From Capnocytophaga bilenii (lineage in GTDB: Bacteria; Bacteroidota; Bacteroidia; Flavobacteriales; Flavobacteriaceae), in the NCBI RefSeq assembly GCF_017565765.1, contig NZ_JAGDYP010000001.1:399972-463971 (forward strand): a DNA stretch of 64,000 nt, read 5' to 3'. A model generated the notes under the pieces. The model made no database searches. It saw only the letters and a program-made list of their open reading frames with translations, and was not told the origin of the DNA. Positions 10,194 through 21,100 of the stretch are shown here, piece by piece (position 1 is the stretch's first letter; each line of letters starts with the position of its first letter). A program made the position numbers and the translations under genes.

Positions 10194-10239
10194 TTTTCTC
10201 ATCTACATTAGCTAATTAGCAAATTGTTACTATCTTTGC
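10190..10239 (+). repeat. right 50-bp direct repeat carrying the ATPase promoter
   Basis: This matches 2332-2381 at 48 of 50 positions. It overlaps the hsdR stop codon and contains TATCTTTG at 10231-10238, about 20 bases before the ATG of the P-type ATPase. It is the second boundary of the hsd island. Confidence 0.9.
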
Positions 10240-10259
10240 GCTCGTAATCTTTAAATTCT

Positions 10260-12971
10260 ATGTCTGAAAAACATCATTACAAGGGGCTTACCGAGGCGCA
10301 AGTCCTTGAAAATAGAAAAAAATACGGCGACAATACTCTTACTGCTGCCGAAAAAGAATCGCTGTGGAAGCAGTTTATTGAAAAATTTACCGACCCTATC
10401 ATTATCATTCTATTGGTAGCGTTGGTATTTTCTTTTGCCGTTTCCACCTATGAGTTTATTGTTCATCAACAAGGTATTCACGCTTTCTTAGAGCCTGTGG
10501 GTATCCTCTTTGCTGTGCTTTTAGCTACGGGGGTGGCTTTTTACTTCGAGGTAAAAGCTAATAAACAATTTGAAATCCTCAATCAGGTAAATGATGATAT
10601 TTACTACAAAGTTATTCGCAACGAACGGGTAACGCAAGTGCTTAAAAAAGACATTGTTGTAGGCGATATTATCCTTCTCGAAACCGGTGAAGAAGTCCCA
10701 GCCGATGGTGAACTGTTGGAGGCTATATCGTTGCATATCAACGAGTCGACACTTACAGGAGAGCCGATGGTGCACAAAACGACAAACCCTGAAGAATTTG
10801 AGCAAGAAGCTACCTATCCTTCCAACTACATCTGTCGTGGCACTTCTATTGTAGATGGGCATTGTGTGTTTGAGGTGAAAAAAGTAGGCGATGCTACCGA
10901 ATACGGCAAGGTGTTTGAAGGCGTACAAATAGACAACTCAGTAAAAACACCTTTGAATGAGCAGTTAGACAATTTAGCCGACTTGATTACCAAAATAAGC
11001 TATGCCATCGCTGCTTTAGTAGTTGTGGGCAGGTTTATTGTTTTCTTCTCCAATCCTGCCAATACCATTGAGCATATAGATTGGGTACTCTTTGGCGGCT
11101 ATATGCTCAATACCGTGATGATTGCTATTACCGTAGTGGTAGTTGCTGTGCCTGAAGGGCTTCCGATGAGTGTAACCCTTAGTTTGGCTTATAGTATGCG
11201 CCGTATGATGGCTACCAACAACCTTGTTCGCAAGATGCACGCCTGCGAAACAATGGGGGCAACCACCGTTATTTGTACCGACAAGACGGGTACACTCACC
11301 CAAAACCAAATGACCATCTATGAAACCTACTTCAATCCTGCTACCGATGATACATTAGTAGCCGAAATGATGGCTGTCAATTCCACCGCTTATTTAGATT
11401 TTACCGATAAAGACAAGCCGAATGTCTTAGGAAATCCTACTGAAGGCGCTTTATTGCTTTGGTTGTATGGCAAAGGTATTAATTACTTGCCTATACGCGA
11501 AGAAAATGAAGTGCTTCAGCAACTTACGTTTTCTACAGAACGCAAGTATATGGCTACCTTAGTACAGTCGGTAGTTTTGGGCAAGAGCGTATTGTACGTA
11601 AAAGGAGCCCCCGAAATAGTAATGACCTTCTGCCACAGTGCAGGCAAGTTCAATTCTCAAATTTCGCAAGCCGACTTTGAGGCGAAGCTCCTACAATATC
11701 AGCAGCAAGCAATGCGCACCATTGGCTTTGCATACAAGGTGATTGATGACCCCAAGGCAGTGATTTCCGAGAATGGTAAGCTGGTGGTAGAAGGCTTGCA
11801 GTTTGTAGGTATTACCGCTATTTCCGACCCCGTTCGTCCTGATGTGCCAGCCGCTATAAAAGAATGTATGGGCGCAGGCATACAAGTGAAAATCGTTACA
11901 GGCGATACTCCAGGTACAGCCAAAGAAATTGCACGACAAATAGGACTTTGGGACGACACTTGCACCGATATCAATCACATCACAGGCGCAGAATTTGCCG
12001 CAATGAGCGATACCGACCTCTCTAAGCGCATCACACACCTACGCGTCATTTCGCGTGCTCGTCCGTTAGATAAAGCCCGCTTGGTAAATCTCCTACAACA
12101 GCGAGGCGAAGTAGTAGCCGTAACAGGCGATGGCACCAACGATGCTCCAGCCCTAAAAGCAGCCCAAGTGGGGCTCTCTATGGGCGATGGTACTTCGGTA
12201 GCCAAAGAAGCCAGCGACATTACTATTTTGGATAATTCATTTAGTAGTATTGGCAAAGCCGTAATGTGGGGACGCTCGTTGTACCTTAACATTCAGCGTT
12301 TTATCCTCTTCCAGATGACCATCAACGTGGCAGCTTGTATTATTGTACTTTTTGGAGCGTTTTTGGGGGTACAATCGCCGCTTACCGTTACACAAATGCT
12401 ATGGGTGAATTTGATAATGGATACTTTTGCCGCTTTGGCATTAGCTTCATTACCACCAAGTGAGCGCGTGATGAGTGATAAACCTCGCTCGCGCAGGGCT
12501 AATATCATCAGTAGAACAATGGCAGACGGCATTTTTGGCGTTGGCGGACTTTTCGTATTGTTGCTCTTTGGCTTTATACAATACTTTAAGAATGAGGAAA
12601 TTACCAGCCTCACCCAGTTCAGCGTGATAGATTATTTCGCCCATTTCTTCCATTTCGGAAGTTTCCAGAGCGGATTGTCAGCCTATGAATTATCGCTATT
12701 CTTCTCAATCTTCGTGATGTTACAGTTTTGGAATATGTTCAATGCCAAAGCCTATCGCACAGGCAAGAGCGCTTTTGCAGGCATAGGCAATAGCAAAGGT
12801 TTTATAATGATAGCCTTAGCCATTATAGTAGGGCAGGTATTGATTACCACCTTTGGAGGAGCAATGTTTAGCGTAACCCCCTTAAAAATAACCGATTGGC
12901 TCATTATTATAGGAGCCACCAGCACCGTCCTTTGGGTAGGCGAAGCCCTCCGAATGATAGTGCGTAAGTAG
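10260..12971 (+). CDS. calcium-translocating P-type ATPase (PMCA-like)
   Basis: A 903-residue inner-membrane cation pump of the P2 class, probably exporting Ca2+. The phosphorylation motif DKTGTLT starts at D341, the hinge motif TGDGTNDAPALK at about residue 622, and the M4 motif VPEGLP is present. The actuator motif usually written TGES reads TGEP here (about 166-169). Multiple transmembrane helices lie at both ends. The length and order match the family. It is transcribed from the TATCTTTG box in the right hsd repeat and followed by a strong terminator. Confidence 0.93.
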   Translation: MSEKHHYKGLTEAQVLENRKKYGDNTLTAAEKESLWKQFIEKFTDPIIIILLVALVFSFAVSTYEFIVHQQGIHAFLEPVGILFAVLLATGVAFYFEVKANKQFEILNQVNDDIYYKVIRNERVTQVLKKDIVVGDIILLETGEEVPADGELLEAISLHINESTLTGEPMVHKTTNPEEFEQEATYPSNYICRGTSIVDGHCVFEVKKVGDATEYGKVFEGVQIDNSVKTPLNEQLDNLADLITKISYAIAALVVVGRFIVFFSNPANTIEHIDWVLFGGYMLNTVMIAITVVVVAVPEGLPMSVTLSLAYSMRRMMATNNLVRKMHACETMGATTVICTDKTGTLTQNQMTIYETYFNPATDDTLVAEMMAVNSTAYLDFTDKDKPNVLGNPTEGALLLWLYGKGINYLPIREENEVLQQLTFSTERKYMATLVQSVVLGKSVLYVKGAPEIVMTFCHSAGKFNSQISQADFEAKLLQYQQQAMRTIGFAYKVIDDPKAVISENGKLVVEGLQFVGITAISDPVRPDVPAAIKECMGAGIQVKIVTGDTPGTAKEIARQIGLWDDTCTDINHITGAEFAAMSDTDLSKRITHLRVISRARPLDKARLVNLLQQRGEVVAVTGDGTNDAPALKAAQVGLSMGDGTSVAKEASDITILDNSFSSIGKAVMWGRSLYLNIQRFILFQMTINVAACIIVLFGAFLGVQSPLTVTQMLWVNLIMDTFAALALASLPPSERVMSDKPRSRRANIISRTMADGIFGVGGLFVLLLFGFIQYFKNEEITSLTQFSVIDYFAHFFHFGSFQSGLSAYELSLFFSIFVMLQFWNMFNAKAYRTGKSAFAGIGNSKGFIMIALAIIVGQVLITTFGGAMFSVTPLKITDWLIIIGATSTVLWVGEALRMIVRK

Positions 12972-12993
12972 TTATATTTAATCGTTATTTAAG

Positions 12994-13045
12994 AGGCTGT
13001 CCGGAAAGTTTAGTTTAAACTTTTAAGGACAGCCTTTCTTTTTTT
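12994..13045 (+). terminator. hairpin terminator after the P-type ATPase
   Basis: AGGCTGTCC (12994-13002) pairs with GGACAGCCT (13027-13035), followed by a T-rich tract. The arms are the same as in the elements at 1586 and 58708. Confidence 0.85.
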
Positions 13046-13118
13046 CATTTTATTCCTGTGAGATACTTATTTTTTAAAATTATGACTTATAGACATTTGT
13101 AGGTTGGTAATTATTTTG

Positions 13119-13126
13119 TACTTTTG
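13119..13126 (+). promoter_or_regulatory. -7 box for cbpA
   Basis: TACTTTTG fits TAnnTTTG and lies 22 bases before the cbpA ATG. Confidence 0.7.
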
Positions 13127-13148
13127 CATTGATTCAAAATAATAACGT

Positions 13149-14033
13149 ATGATAGATTACTATAAAACATTAGAGGTTAGCAAAACAGCTACTCAAGATG
13201 AAATCAAAAAAGCATATCGGAAGTTGGCGCGCAAATATCACCCAGATATGAACCCCAACGATAAGAATGCCGAACAAAAGTTTAAAGAAATTAACGAGGC
13301 AAACGAAGTGCTTTCTGATCCCGAAAACCGTGCTAAATATGATAAATATGGCGAACATTGGCAACACGGCGAAGAGTATGAAAGAGCCCAACAACAAGCG
13401 CAAGGTGGTTTTGGAGGCTTTGCACAAGGCGACTTTCAGGAAGGTGATTATTCCGATTTCTTCCGCGATATGTTTGGCGGTCGTGCAGAAGGCTTCGGGC
13501 GTGGGTATGGTAGTGCAGCACGCAAGTTTAAAGGACAAGATATTTATGCCGATATGCAACTCTCTTTGCGGGAAGTCGCTGTTAGCCAACAACGTACTTT
13601 TTCGGTAAACGGTCAGAATATACGCATTACAGTACCAGCAGGAGTATATGAAGGGCTACAAATAAAGCTAAAAGGACACGGGCATCAAGGGTATAACGGA
13701 GGTCCTAACGGCGATTTGTACATTACCTTCCACATAGCCCCCGATAGTCAGTTTGAGCGCGATGGGAATGACCTAAAAACCACAGTGAATATAGACCTTT
13801 ATACAGCTGTACTCGGTGGCGAAGTGCAGATTGAAACCCTTAGCGGCAAGGTGAAAATGAAAGTAGCACCCGAAACTCAAAACGGCACTACGGTACGACT
13901 AAAAGGTAAAGGTATGCCCATTTACAAGCAAGAAGGTGCTTTTGGTGATTTATTCGTTCGTTACAATGTTACGCTGCCCCAAAATCTCACCGATAAACAA
14001 AAGGCATTATTTGAACAACTTAAAAATTCATAG
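13149..14033 (+). CDS. cbpA: DnaJ-class co-chaperone CbpA-like
   Basis: A 294-residue J-domain protein that stimulates DnaK. The J domain covers about residues 1-68 with the HPD motif at 31-33. A Gly/Phe-rich linker (about 85-125) and a DnaJ C-terminal domain follow, without the zinc-finger CxxCxGxG repeats of true DnaJ. This architecture is that of CbpA. The next gene, 2 bp after the stop, encodes a CbpM-like modulator, which strengthens the assignment. Confidence 0.93.
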   Translation: MIDYYKTLEVSKTATQDEIKKAYRKLARKYHPDMNPNDKNAEQKFKEINEANEVLSDPENRAKYDKYGEHWQHGEEYERAQQQAQGGFGGFAQGDFQEGDYSDFFRDMFGGRAEGFGRGYGSAARKFKGQDIYADMQLSLREVAVSQQRTFSVNGQNIRITVPAGVYEGLQIKLKGHGHQGYNGGPNGDLYITFHIAPDSQFERDGNDLKTTVNIDLYTAVLGGEVQIETLSGKVKMKVAPETQNGTTVRLKGKGMPIYKQEGAFGDLFVRYNVTLPQNLTDKQKALFEQLKNS

Positions 14034-14035
14034 TT

Positions 14036-14281
14036 ATGGAAGAAAGAATATCAAAAGAAGAAATAATCCGTTTGTACAATATAGAAGTTTCATTTTTCAA
14101 CGACCTCGTATCAAGCGGACTTATACAAACGGAGGTAATTAATAACACTACTTATTTGCACTATGACCAGCTTTCTGCCTTCGAGCGTTTTACGAACTGG
14201 CATTATGACTTAGAGGTAAATATGGCTGGCTTAGAAATTATTCATCATTTGCTTGAACAAATAGAAGCTCTTAAGCGTTAA
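14036..14281 (+). CDS. cbpM: chaperone modulator CbpM-like
   Basis: An 81-residue small protein, mostly helical, beginning EERISKEEIIRLYNIEVSFFNDLVSSGLI, which resembles the MerR-like N-terminal fold of CbpM. CbpM binds the J domain of CbpA and restrains it. The gene starts 2 bp after cbpA, so the two are co-transcribed and probably translationally coupled. Confidence 0.8.
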   Translation: MEERISKEEIIRLYNIEVSFFNDLVSSGLIQTEVINNTTYLHYDQLSAFERFTNWHYDLEVNMAGLEIIHHLLEQIEALKR

Positions 14282-14289
14282 TTTTTTTG

Positions 14290-14475
14290 TATACCCTCAG
14301 CGAAGGTTGAGCGAAGGTTTAGCGAAGGATGAGCGAAGGATGAGCGAAGGAAAGTCGGCGAGCTGGTGCAGCCGAGTATGTGAAGCTTGTGCGGCTCGCA
14401 CCGAAGGAAAGTTGGCGAGCTGGCGCAGCCGAGTATGTGACGAAGGATAAAAGCCTGTGCGGCTCGCACTTGTAT
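14290..14475. repeat. GC-rich tandem and dispersed repeats between cbpM and pth
   Basis: The left part repeats AGCGAAGGWTG/TTG several times (14297-14350). Then two related units of about 55-60 bp follow, each with GGCGAGCTGGYGCAGCCGAG, TATGTGA and TGTGCGGCTCGCA. Composition is much more GC-rich than the neighbouring genes. No gene is seen. Confidence 0.8.
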
Positions 14476-14491
14476 ATTAAACATTATTTTG

Positions 14492-14499
14492 TACCTTTG
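14492..14499 (+). promoter_or_regulatory. -7 box for pth
   Basis: TACCTTTG lies 4 bases before the pth ATG at 14504, which excludes the in-frame TTG at 14489 as start and implies a very short leader. Confidence 0.75.
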
Positions 14500-14503
14500 C
14501 ATT

Positions 14504-15070
14504 ATGAAAAAATATTTAATAGCCTGTCTCGGCAATATAGGCGAAGAATACGCACTCACGCGTCATAATATAGGATTTTTAGTAGCCGATAAGTTAGCTA
14601 AAGACCATAACGCTACTTTCACCACCCAAAAATTAGGCGACCTTGCTGAAATAAAGGTGAAGGGGCGTACTTTTATACTCTTAAAACCTTCCACTTATAT
14701 GAATCTCAGTGGCAAGGCAGTACGCTATTGGATGGAAAAAGAAAATATTCCTTTAGAAAATTTATTGGTGATATGCGATGATTTGAATATCGCTTTCGGC
14801 ACGTTGCGCCTGAAGGGCAAAGGCAGCGATGGCGGGCATAATGGACTAAAGGATATTCAGGCTCAGCTAAATACCACTAATTATGCAAGGTTGCGCTTTG
14901 GTATAAGCAGCAATTTTGAGCTGGGGAAGCAAATAAACTATGTGCTGGGTGAATGGACTGACGAAGAGAAGTTAGCTTTGCCCGAACGCATAGAAAAATG
15001 CGCCGAAGCCGTAATTTCCTACGGCTTAGCAGGTCTCGCCATTACAATGAATACCTTTAATAATAAGTAG
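14504..15070 (+). CDS. pth: peptidyl-tRNA hydrolase
   Basis: A 188-residue cytosolic enzyme that releases peptides from stalled peptidyl-tRNA. The motifs [18 protein letters not shown] (including the catalytic His and the Asn), [13 protein letters not shown] and [28 protein letters not shown] are characteristic. ATG 14504 is chosen because the upstream alternative lies in the promoter. The length is standard. Confidence 0.96.
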   Translation: MKKYLIACLGNIGEEYALTRHNIGFLVADKLAKDHNATFTTQKLGDLAEIKVKGRTFILLKPSTYMNLSGKAVRYWMEKENIPLENLLVICDDLNIAFGTLRLKGKGSDGGHNGLKDIQAQLNTTNYARLRFGISSNFELGKQINYVLGEWTDEEKLALPERIEKCAEAVISYGLAGLAITMNTFNNK

Positions 15071-15106
15071 CTATTAACAACTCATAACTAAATAATTAGC
15101 TAAACG

Positions 15107-15562
15107 ATGTACACACACCACATTCTCTTATTACTTCACCTTATAGCAGCCACCATTTGGGTGGGAGGACACTTATTATTGGCTATAGGCTATTTGCCTA
15201 AAGCCCTAAAACACCGTGATTTTAGCTATATTGGCAATTTTGAACGCACCTATGAGCCCATCGGGATGCCCTCACTGTTGGTATTGGTCATCACAGGCAT
15301 ACTAATGGCGTATGATTTTGGAGCTACTGCCACCACGTGGTTCCATTTTCAGTTTCCTGTAGAGCGCGTTGTATCGCTGAAATTGTTGTGTTTGCTCACC
15401 AGTGTGTGCTTTGCTATTTCGGCACAAACGCGCGTACTCCCCAAGCTCCGCAAAGGGCACATAGAAAAGTTGCCCGAAATGGCAGTACATATCATTTGCG
15501 TAACCCTTTTGGGCGTAACAATGGTATTACTCGGCAGCTTAGTACGCATCGGCGGACTATAA
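15107..15562 (+). CDS. CopD-like integral membrane protein
   Basis: A 151-residue protein with four predicted transmembrane helices and histidines near helix starts (HHILLLLHLIAATIWVGGHLL). It fits the CopD/copper-resistance D superfamily of small membrane proteins. The substrate is unknown. It lies 36 bp after pth and 41 bp before hflX in the same direction. Confidence 0.75.
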   Translation: MYTHHILLLLHLIAATIWVGGHLLLAIGYLPKALKHRDFSYIGNFERTYEPIGMPSLLVLVITGILMAYDFGATATTWFHFQFPVERVVSLKLLCLLTSVCFAISAQTRVLPKLRKGHIEKLPEMAVHIICVTLLGVTMVLLGSLVRIGGL

Positions 15563-15603
15563 TTGCCATACCGACTGCACCTAAAAACTAACAACTAAAC
15601 ATT

Positions 15604-16815
15604 GTGATTGAACAAATAAATTTAAACTACGAAAAAGTAGTGCTCGTTGGGATTATCAACCAGCAGCAAACCGAAGAAAAATCTAAAGAATACTTAGATG
15701 AGTTGGAGTTCCTCACCTACACCGCAGGAGGTGAGGTGCTGAAGCGTTTTACCCAAAAATTGGACGTTCCCAATCCTAAAACCTTTATAGGGACAGGTAA
15801 AATGGAGGAAGTGCAGCAGTACGTTGAAGAAAACGAGGTAGGTACTGTCATTTTTGATGATGAACTTACACCAGCGCAACAGAAAAACATAGAGCATATA
15901 CTCAAAGTAAAAATATTAGACCGTACAGGGCTCATTTTGGATATTTTCGCACAGCGTGCCCAAACCAGCTATTCGCGTACGCAGGTGGAACTCGCACAAT
16001 ATGAATACCTTTTGCCACGCCTTACAGGACTTTGGACGCACTTAGAACGCCAGCGTGGGGGGATAGGAATGCGCGGTCCTGGGGAAACCGAAATAGAAAC
16101 CGACCGCCGTATTGTGCGCGATCGTATCGCCTTGCTGAAAAAGAAACTCAGCGCTATTGATAAACAGATGGCTACCCAGCGCAGCAACCGCGGGGCATTG
16201 GTACGTGTAGCACTTATTGGTTATACCAATGTGGGCAAATCTACTTTGATGAACGTAATTAGCAAAAGTGATGTGTTTGCCGAAAACAAACTCTTTGCTA
16301 CCTTAGATACTACCGTGCGCAAAGTAGTGATTGAAAACCTGCCTTTTTTGCTTTCGGATACAGTAGGCTTTATACGCAAACTGCCTACCCAGCTCATTGA
16401 GTCGTTTAAAAGTACCCTTGATGAAGTGCGCGAAGCCGACTTGCTGCTGCACGTAGTAGATATATCGCACCCTAACTTTGAAGATCATATACATTCGGTG
16501 AACCAAATATTGGCTGAAATAGAAAGTGCCAACAAGCCTACCATTATGGTTTTCAATAAAATAGATGCCTACACTCACGAAGTAATAGCCGAAGACGATT
16601 TAGCAACCCAGCGCACCGCCAAGCATTTTACCCTCGAAGACTGGAAAAATACGTGGATGCAGAAAATGGGGCGTGATGTCCTCTTTATTTCGGCACTCAA
16701 TAAGGAAAACTTAGAGGAATTCCGCAAAGTGGTGTATGAAAAAGTGAAGGAAATACATATCACCCGCTTCCCCTACAACAATTTTTTATATGATATAGAT
16801 GAAATTAGCTCTTAG
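15604..16815 (+). CDS. hflX: ribosome-associated GTPase HflX
   Basis: A 403-residue GTPase that splits stalled ribosomes. The HflX N-terminal domain ends in a GGIGMRGPGETEIETDRR signature, and the G domain contains GYTNVGKST (G1), DTVGFIRKLP (G3) and NKID (G4). The likely start is GTG at 15604, directly before the conserved domain; no better ATG exists upstream. The length is typical. Confidence 0.95.
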   Translation: MIEQINLNYEKVVLVGIINQQQTEEKSKEYLDELEFLTYTAGGEVLKRFTQKLDVPNPKTFIGTGKMEEVQQYVEENEVGTVIFDDELTPAQQKNIEHILKVKILDRTGLILDIFAQRAQTSYSRTQVELAQYEYLLPRLTGLWTHLERQRGGIGMRGPGETEIETDRRIVRDRIALLKKKLSAIDKQMATQRSNRGALVRVALIGYTNVGKSTLMNVISKSDVFAENKLFATLDTTVRKVVIENLPFLLSDTVGFIRKLPTQLIESFKSTLDEVREADLLLHVVDISHPNFEDHIHSVNQILAEIESANKPTIMVFNKIDAYTHEVIAEDDLATQRTAKHFTLEDWKNTWMQKMGRDVLFISALNKENLEEFRKVVYEKVKEIHITRFPYNNFLYDIDEISS

Positions 16816-16882
16816 CTCAAAAATCATTAGTTGTTAGATTGGGGGTATTGACTAACAACGAATGACTAATGTACAACTAAAA

Positions 16883-17866
16883 ATGGTAAAAATAGGAAAT
16901 ATAAATTTAGGAGAGTTTCCCTTGTTGCTTGCCCCTATGGAGGATGTAAGCGACCCTCCTTTTCGCCGTCTCTGCAAGCAGCACGGGGCTGATATGCTTT
17001 ACAGTGAGTTTATCTCTTCCGAAGGATTGATACGCGATGCTATAAAAAGCAGACAGAAATTAGATATTTTTGATTATGAGCGTCCTGTAGGGATACAAAT
17101 TTTTGGAGGTGATGAAGAGGCTATGGCTCTTTCGGCAAAAATAGTAGCAACGGTCAATCCCGACCTTGTGGATATCAACTTTGGTTGCCCTGTAAAAAAG
17201 GTAGTTAGCAAAGGGGCTGGTGCTGGGGTACTGAAAGATATTGACCTGATGGTGCGGCTTACCAAAGCGGTGGTGAATAGCACTTCGCTGCCTGTAACTG
17301 TAAAAACGCGTTTAGGTTGGGACGAACAGAGCATCAATATTGAAGAGGTGGCTGAACGGCTGCAAGATGTAGGGATTAGTGCCCTTACAATACACGCCCG
17401 CACCCGTAGCCAGATGTACAAAGGTCATTCGGACTGGAGTTATATTGCAAAAGTGAAAAACAACCAGCGTATAGTGATACCCATTTTTGGCAATGGAGAT
17501 ATTGATAGTGCTGAAAAAGCTTTGGAATACCGCAATAAATATGGTGTAGATGGAATAATGATAGGGCGGGCTGCCATTGGCTATCCGTGGATATTTGAAG
17601 AAATAAAACACTATTTTGCTACGGGGCAACTGCTACCCCCCCCCACTATGGCAGATAGGGTAGAGGCAGTGCGCAATCATTTGCTATGGTCGGTGGAGTG
17701 GAAAGGCGAGCGGCAAGGGGTATTAGAGATGCGTAGGCATTATGCGAATTATTTCAAGGGGATACCAAATTTTAAGCCTTATCGCCAGCAATTAGTAACC
17801 TTAGATAGCGTAGAAGAGATTTTAAAAGTTTTGAATTTTGAATTGCCTGTAACAAATGACAAATGA
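16883..17866 (+). CDS. dusB: tRNA-dihydrouridine synthase
   Basis: A 327-residue flavoenzyme that reduces specific uridines in tRNA. The diagnostic segments are LLLAPMEDVSDPPFRRLC, the SEFISSEG block, NFGCPVKKVVSKGAGAGVL (catalytic Cys), and NGDIDS with IGRAAIGYPWIF. The start at 16883 (MVKIGNINLG) is preferred over an in-frame ATG 21 bases upstream that lies in a low-complexity CTAAC-type intergenic repeat. Confidence 0.93.
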   Translation: MVKIGNINLGEFPLLLAPMEDVSDPPFRRLCKQHGADMLYSEFISSEGLIRDAIKSRQKLDIFDYERPVGIQIFGGDEEAMALSAKIVATVNPDLVDINFGCPVKKVVSKGAGAGVLKDIDLMVRLTKAVVNSTSLPVTVKTRLGWDEQSINIEEVAERLQDVGISALTIHARTRSQMYKGHSDWSYIAKVKNNQRIVIPIFGNGDIDSAEKALEYRNKYGVDGIMIGRAAIGYPWIFEEIKHYFATGQLLPPPTMADRVEAVRNHLLWSVEWKGERQGVLEMRRHYANYFKGIPNFKPYRQQLVTLDSVEEILKVLNFELPVTNDK

Positions 17867-17966
17867 CAAAAAAACTAACGACTAACGGCTAAAAACTAAC
17901 AACTAAATTTGTATAAATATAGAATTTTCAATAAAAAATTGGAATATCATATTATATTGTATATTG

Positions 17967-18005
17967 AGCATATTTTTTAATGATTATTAAAGAATATGCT
18001 TTTTT
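17967..18005 (+). terminator. hairpin terminator after dusB
   Basis: AGCATATTTTTTAA (17967-17980) pairs with TTAAAGAATATGCT (17987-18000), followed by a T run. It separates dusB from the susCD operon. Confidence 0.75.
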
Positions 18006-18093
18006 ATTGAATATATTTTAATAAAGAAAGGTTTTTTAAGATGTACTTTTTTACGTTTGTAATAGTTACACACATAAAAAATAAAATAAAAAG

Positions 18094-18125
18094 TTTTGAT
18101 TAGAAGAATATATTTTCTACTTTTG
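18094..18125 (+). promoter_or_regulatory. promoter of first susCD operon
   Basis: TTTTG (18094-18098) as -33 element, 19 bases, then TACTTTTG (18118-18125) as -7 box, 26 bases before the susC ATG. Confidence 0.75.
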
Positions 18126-18150
18126 CGCGGTAATTAAATATTTTTAGAAG

Positions 18151-21100
18151 ATGAAAATAAGTAAGCAGAGCAAAGTATGGTTTGCGCTATTGTTGGCAAT
18201 GATAGTGCAAAGTGTCTCGCTAGCGCAAGAGCGAGAGGTTAAAGGAACAGTACGTGATGTTAATGGGATGGAGATGCTAGGAGTAGCTGTAATGGTGAAA
18301 GGAGAGAATCACGGTACACAAACGGACTTAGATGGTAAGTATACTATTAAGGTGGCACAAGGGAAAACCTTAGAGTTTTCTTTTCTTGGTATGAAACCTC
18401 AGTCCCACAAAGTAACTTCTTCTGGGCGAATAGACGTTATACTACAAGAAGAAGCACAACAAATAGACGAGGTAATTGTTACGGGCTATATGCAAACTAA
18501 GAAAGATGCTGCTACAGCAGGGATTACTACTGTAGGCAGTGAAAGCTTAGGGAAGCTAAACCCTACTACTTCAGTAGATAATATGCTACAAGGTAAAGCT
18601 GTGGGAGTAGATGTTACAGCCCTAAACGGTAAGCCAGGACAAACCGCTTTTATAAAAGTGCGTGGGGCTGTTTCACTTAATGTGAAAGGTGGTGATAAAT
18701 CACAACCGCTATATGTAATTGATGGGGTGTTCGTAGATAAAGATGATTTGAACATTCTCAACCCTAGTGATATAGAATCTATGTCGGTACTAAAAGATGC
18801 AGCAGCTACTGCTATCTATGGTTCGCGTGGTGCCAATGGGGTTGTGGTAATTACTACTAAACAAGGTAAGAAAGGACAAACTAAATTTACCTATTCAGCA
18901 CGCTCAGGATTTGGCGAAAAAACACCTGATCCTTTTGAGATGATGAACGCTGAAGAAAAAATTCGCTATGAAGAAGCTGTAGCCCCTGCGAACTATCAAA
19001 GAACAGCAAAGGAAAAAAGAGATTTGATTAGCTATGATAATGATTGGCTAAAAAATGTATTGAAAACAACCTTTATCACCTCACATATGCTTTCTGCATC
19101 GGGTGCAGGAGGTGAAACTACCTATTTCCTTTCAGGAGGCTGGGATAAAAATACAGGTATCGTAAAACACTTAGATGGTTTTAATCGTTATACAGCGCGT
19201 TTAAACCTCAATACAAAGCTTACTGATAAAGCAAAATTTGGTTTTACTTCAAGTTTGGCACAAACCAAAACCGATGAGCCTCGTGATAGGTATAATCAAC
19301 AAAACCCTTTTGCAGCAATGTATTGGTATAATCCATACGAAAATGTTTACAAACGCGATGACAATGGTCATTTTGTAAAAAATCAGCAAACAGGAGAATA
19401 TGAATACGAAACAGGTTCTCAGGTGCTTTCAATTATAGAATCACTTAAAAATATACCTGAAGTACTTAAAACTACTCAGCTTTTAGCAAGTGCTTTTGCG
19501 AGCTATGAGATTGTACCAAGCCTTAGCTATACAATGCGTTATTCAGCAAACTATAGACGTTATAAACGTGAATATTACGCTCAACCAGGTTCAATGTTAG
19601 ATGAGATAACAGGTGATAAATCTGCACCAGGAGCTAAAACTGATTCAGGACGCGATACTTATAACTACACTTGGTTGAACCAATTGAATTATACAAAATC
19701 ATTTGGTAAAAACAATTTAAGTGCTACCTTGTTTACCGAATATACTGATAATTATACTCATTACTATAGCTTAAGAAGTAAAGGGTATATGTCAAAATTC
19801 TTAACTACACAAGATAATAGTGCTGCACCTACAAATGTAAGCTCTTCAAAATCAGAAAGTGCAATGTTCTCAATGGCAGCGGCACTTAATTATGATTACG
19901 ATGGCAAATATGTACTTACAGGTTCAGTACGCCGCGATGGAGCTTCTCGCTTTGGTAAAGACAATCGTTACGGTAACTTCTGGAGTGCAGGGGCAAACTG
20001 GGATGTGGCTAAAGAAGATTTTATGAAACAAGCAGAATGGCTAAATCGTGCCAACCTAAGCGTTTCATATGGTACTACAGGTAACTGGGATATTCCTAAC
20101 TATGCAGCTAAAGGCTATTATCAGTCTTCCTCTTATGGTAATTTACCAGCTGCGTTGCCAAAAAGTGTGATTGCAAATCCTAAACTTACTTGGGAAACAC
20201 AACAATCATTCAACGTAGGGGCTGAGGTAGCGGCTTTTGCAAATCGCTTATCACTAACAGCAAGTTATTTTAAGAACGTACGTAAAGACTTTTTATTTGA
20301 AATTCCACTTTCTTGGGAAGGAGGGGCTTATAGCCAATATGTGAATACAGGTAATATGAATACCAGCGGTATAGAGCTTTCTGTAGGAGGCGATATCGTA
20401 AAAACAGCTGATTTTAAATGGAATGTAGGAGCTAATATCACCTTTATTGATTATAAAATTAAAAGTTTAGGAAATCGTAACGAGATAACTGTAGGTATGA
20501 AAACCATCTTGAAAGAAGGTGAATTACCATTTACATATTATATACCACGTTATGCAGGTGTAGATCCTTCTAATGGAGATGCGCTTTACTATAAAGATAA
20601 ATATGATAGTAACGGAAAAGTGATAGGAGAAGAAATAACTAATAACTATACTTCAGCAAAACACTATGTATTGTCGGGCAAAAGCCCATTCGCGAAACAG
20701 TTTGGTGGTTTCAACACTACCTTTACTTATAAGGGAATAGACCTAAATGCCGATTTTTCTTTCAAAATAGGTAATTATATTTATAACCAAGTGGCACAAG
20801 ACTTGCTTAGTGATGGTGCTAATGTAACTTCTAACCAAAGAAAAGATGCACTTGACTATTGGAAACGACCAGGAGACAGCAAGTTGCCACGTTTGAATGC
20901 AGATTTCAATCAGGATTCTGATAGATTTTTACAAGATGGGTCATATTTGCGTTTCCGTACCTTATCATTGGGCTATACCTTGCCAAAAGATGCTGTAAAA
21001 GGCGTAGGAGCACGTATTTTTGTACAAGCACAAAATCTTTATACTTGGACGAAGTTTGAAGGAGACCCTGAAGTTTCTATAGGTAATGGTGAAAGCCAGT

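Noticed and set aside
14290..14475. CRISPR array
   Set aside because: Units are irregular, lack spacers of constant length, and no cas genes are in the window. The same holds for the tandem repeats at 36751, 37685 and 52543.
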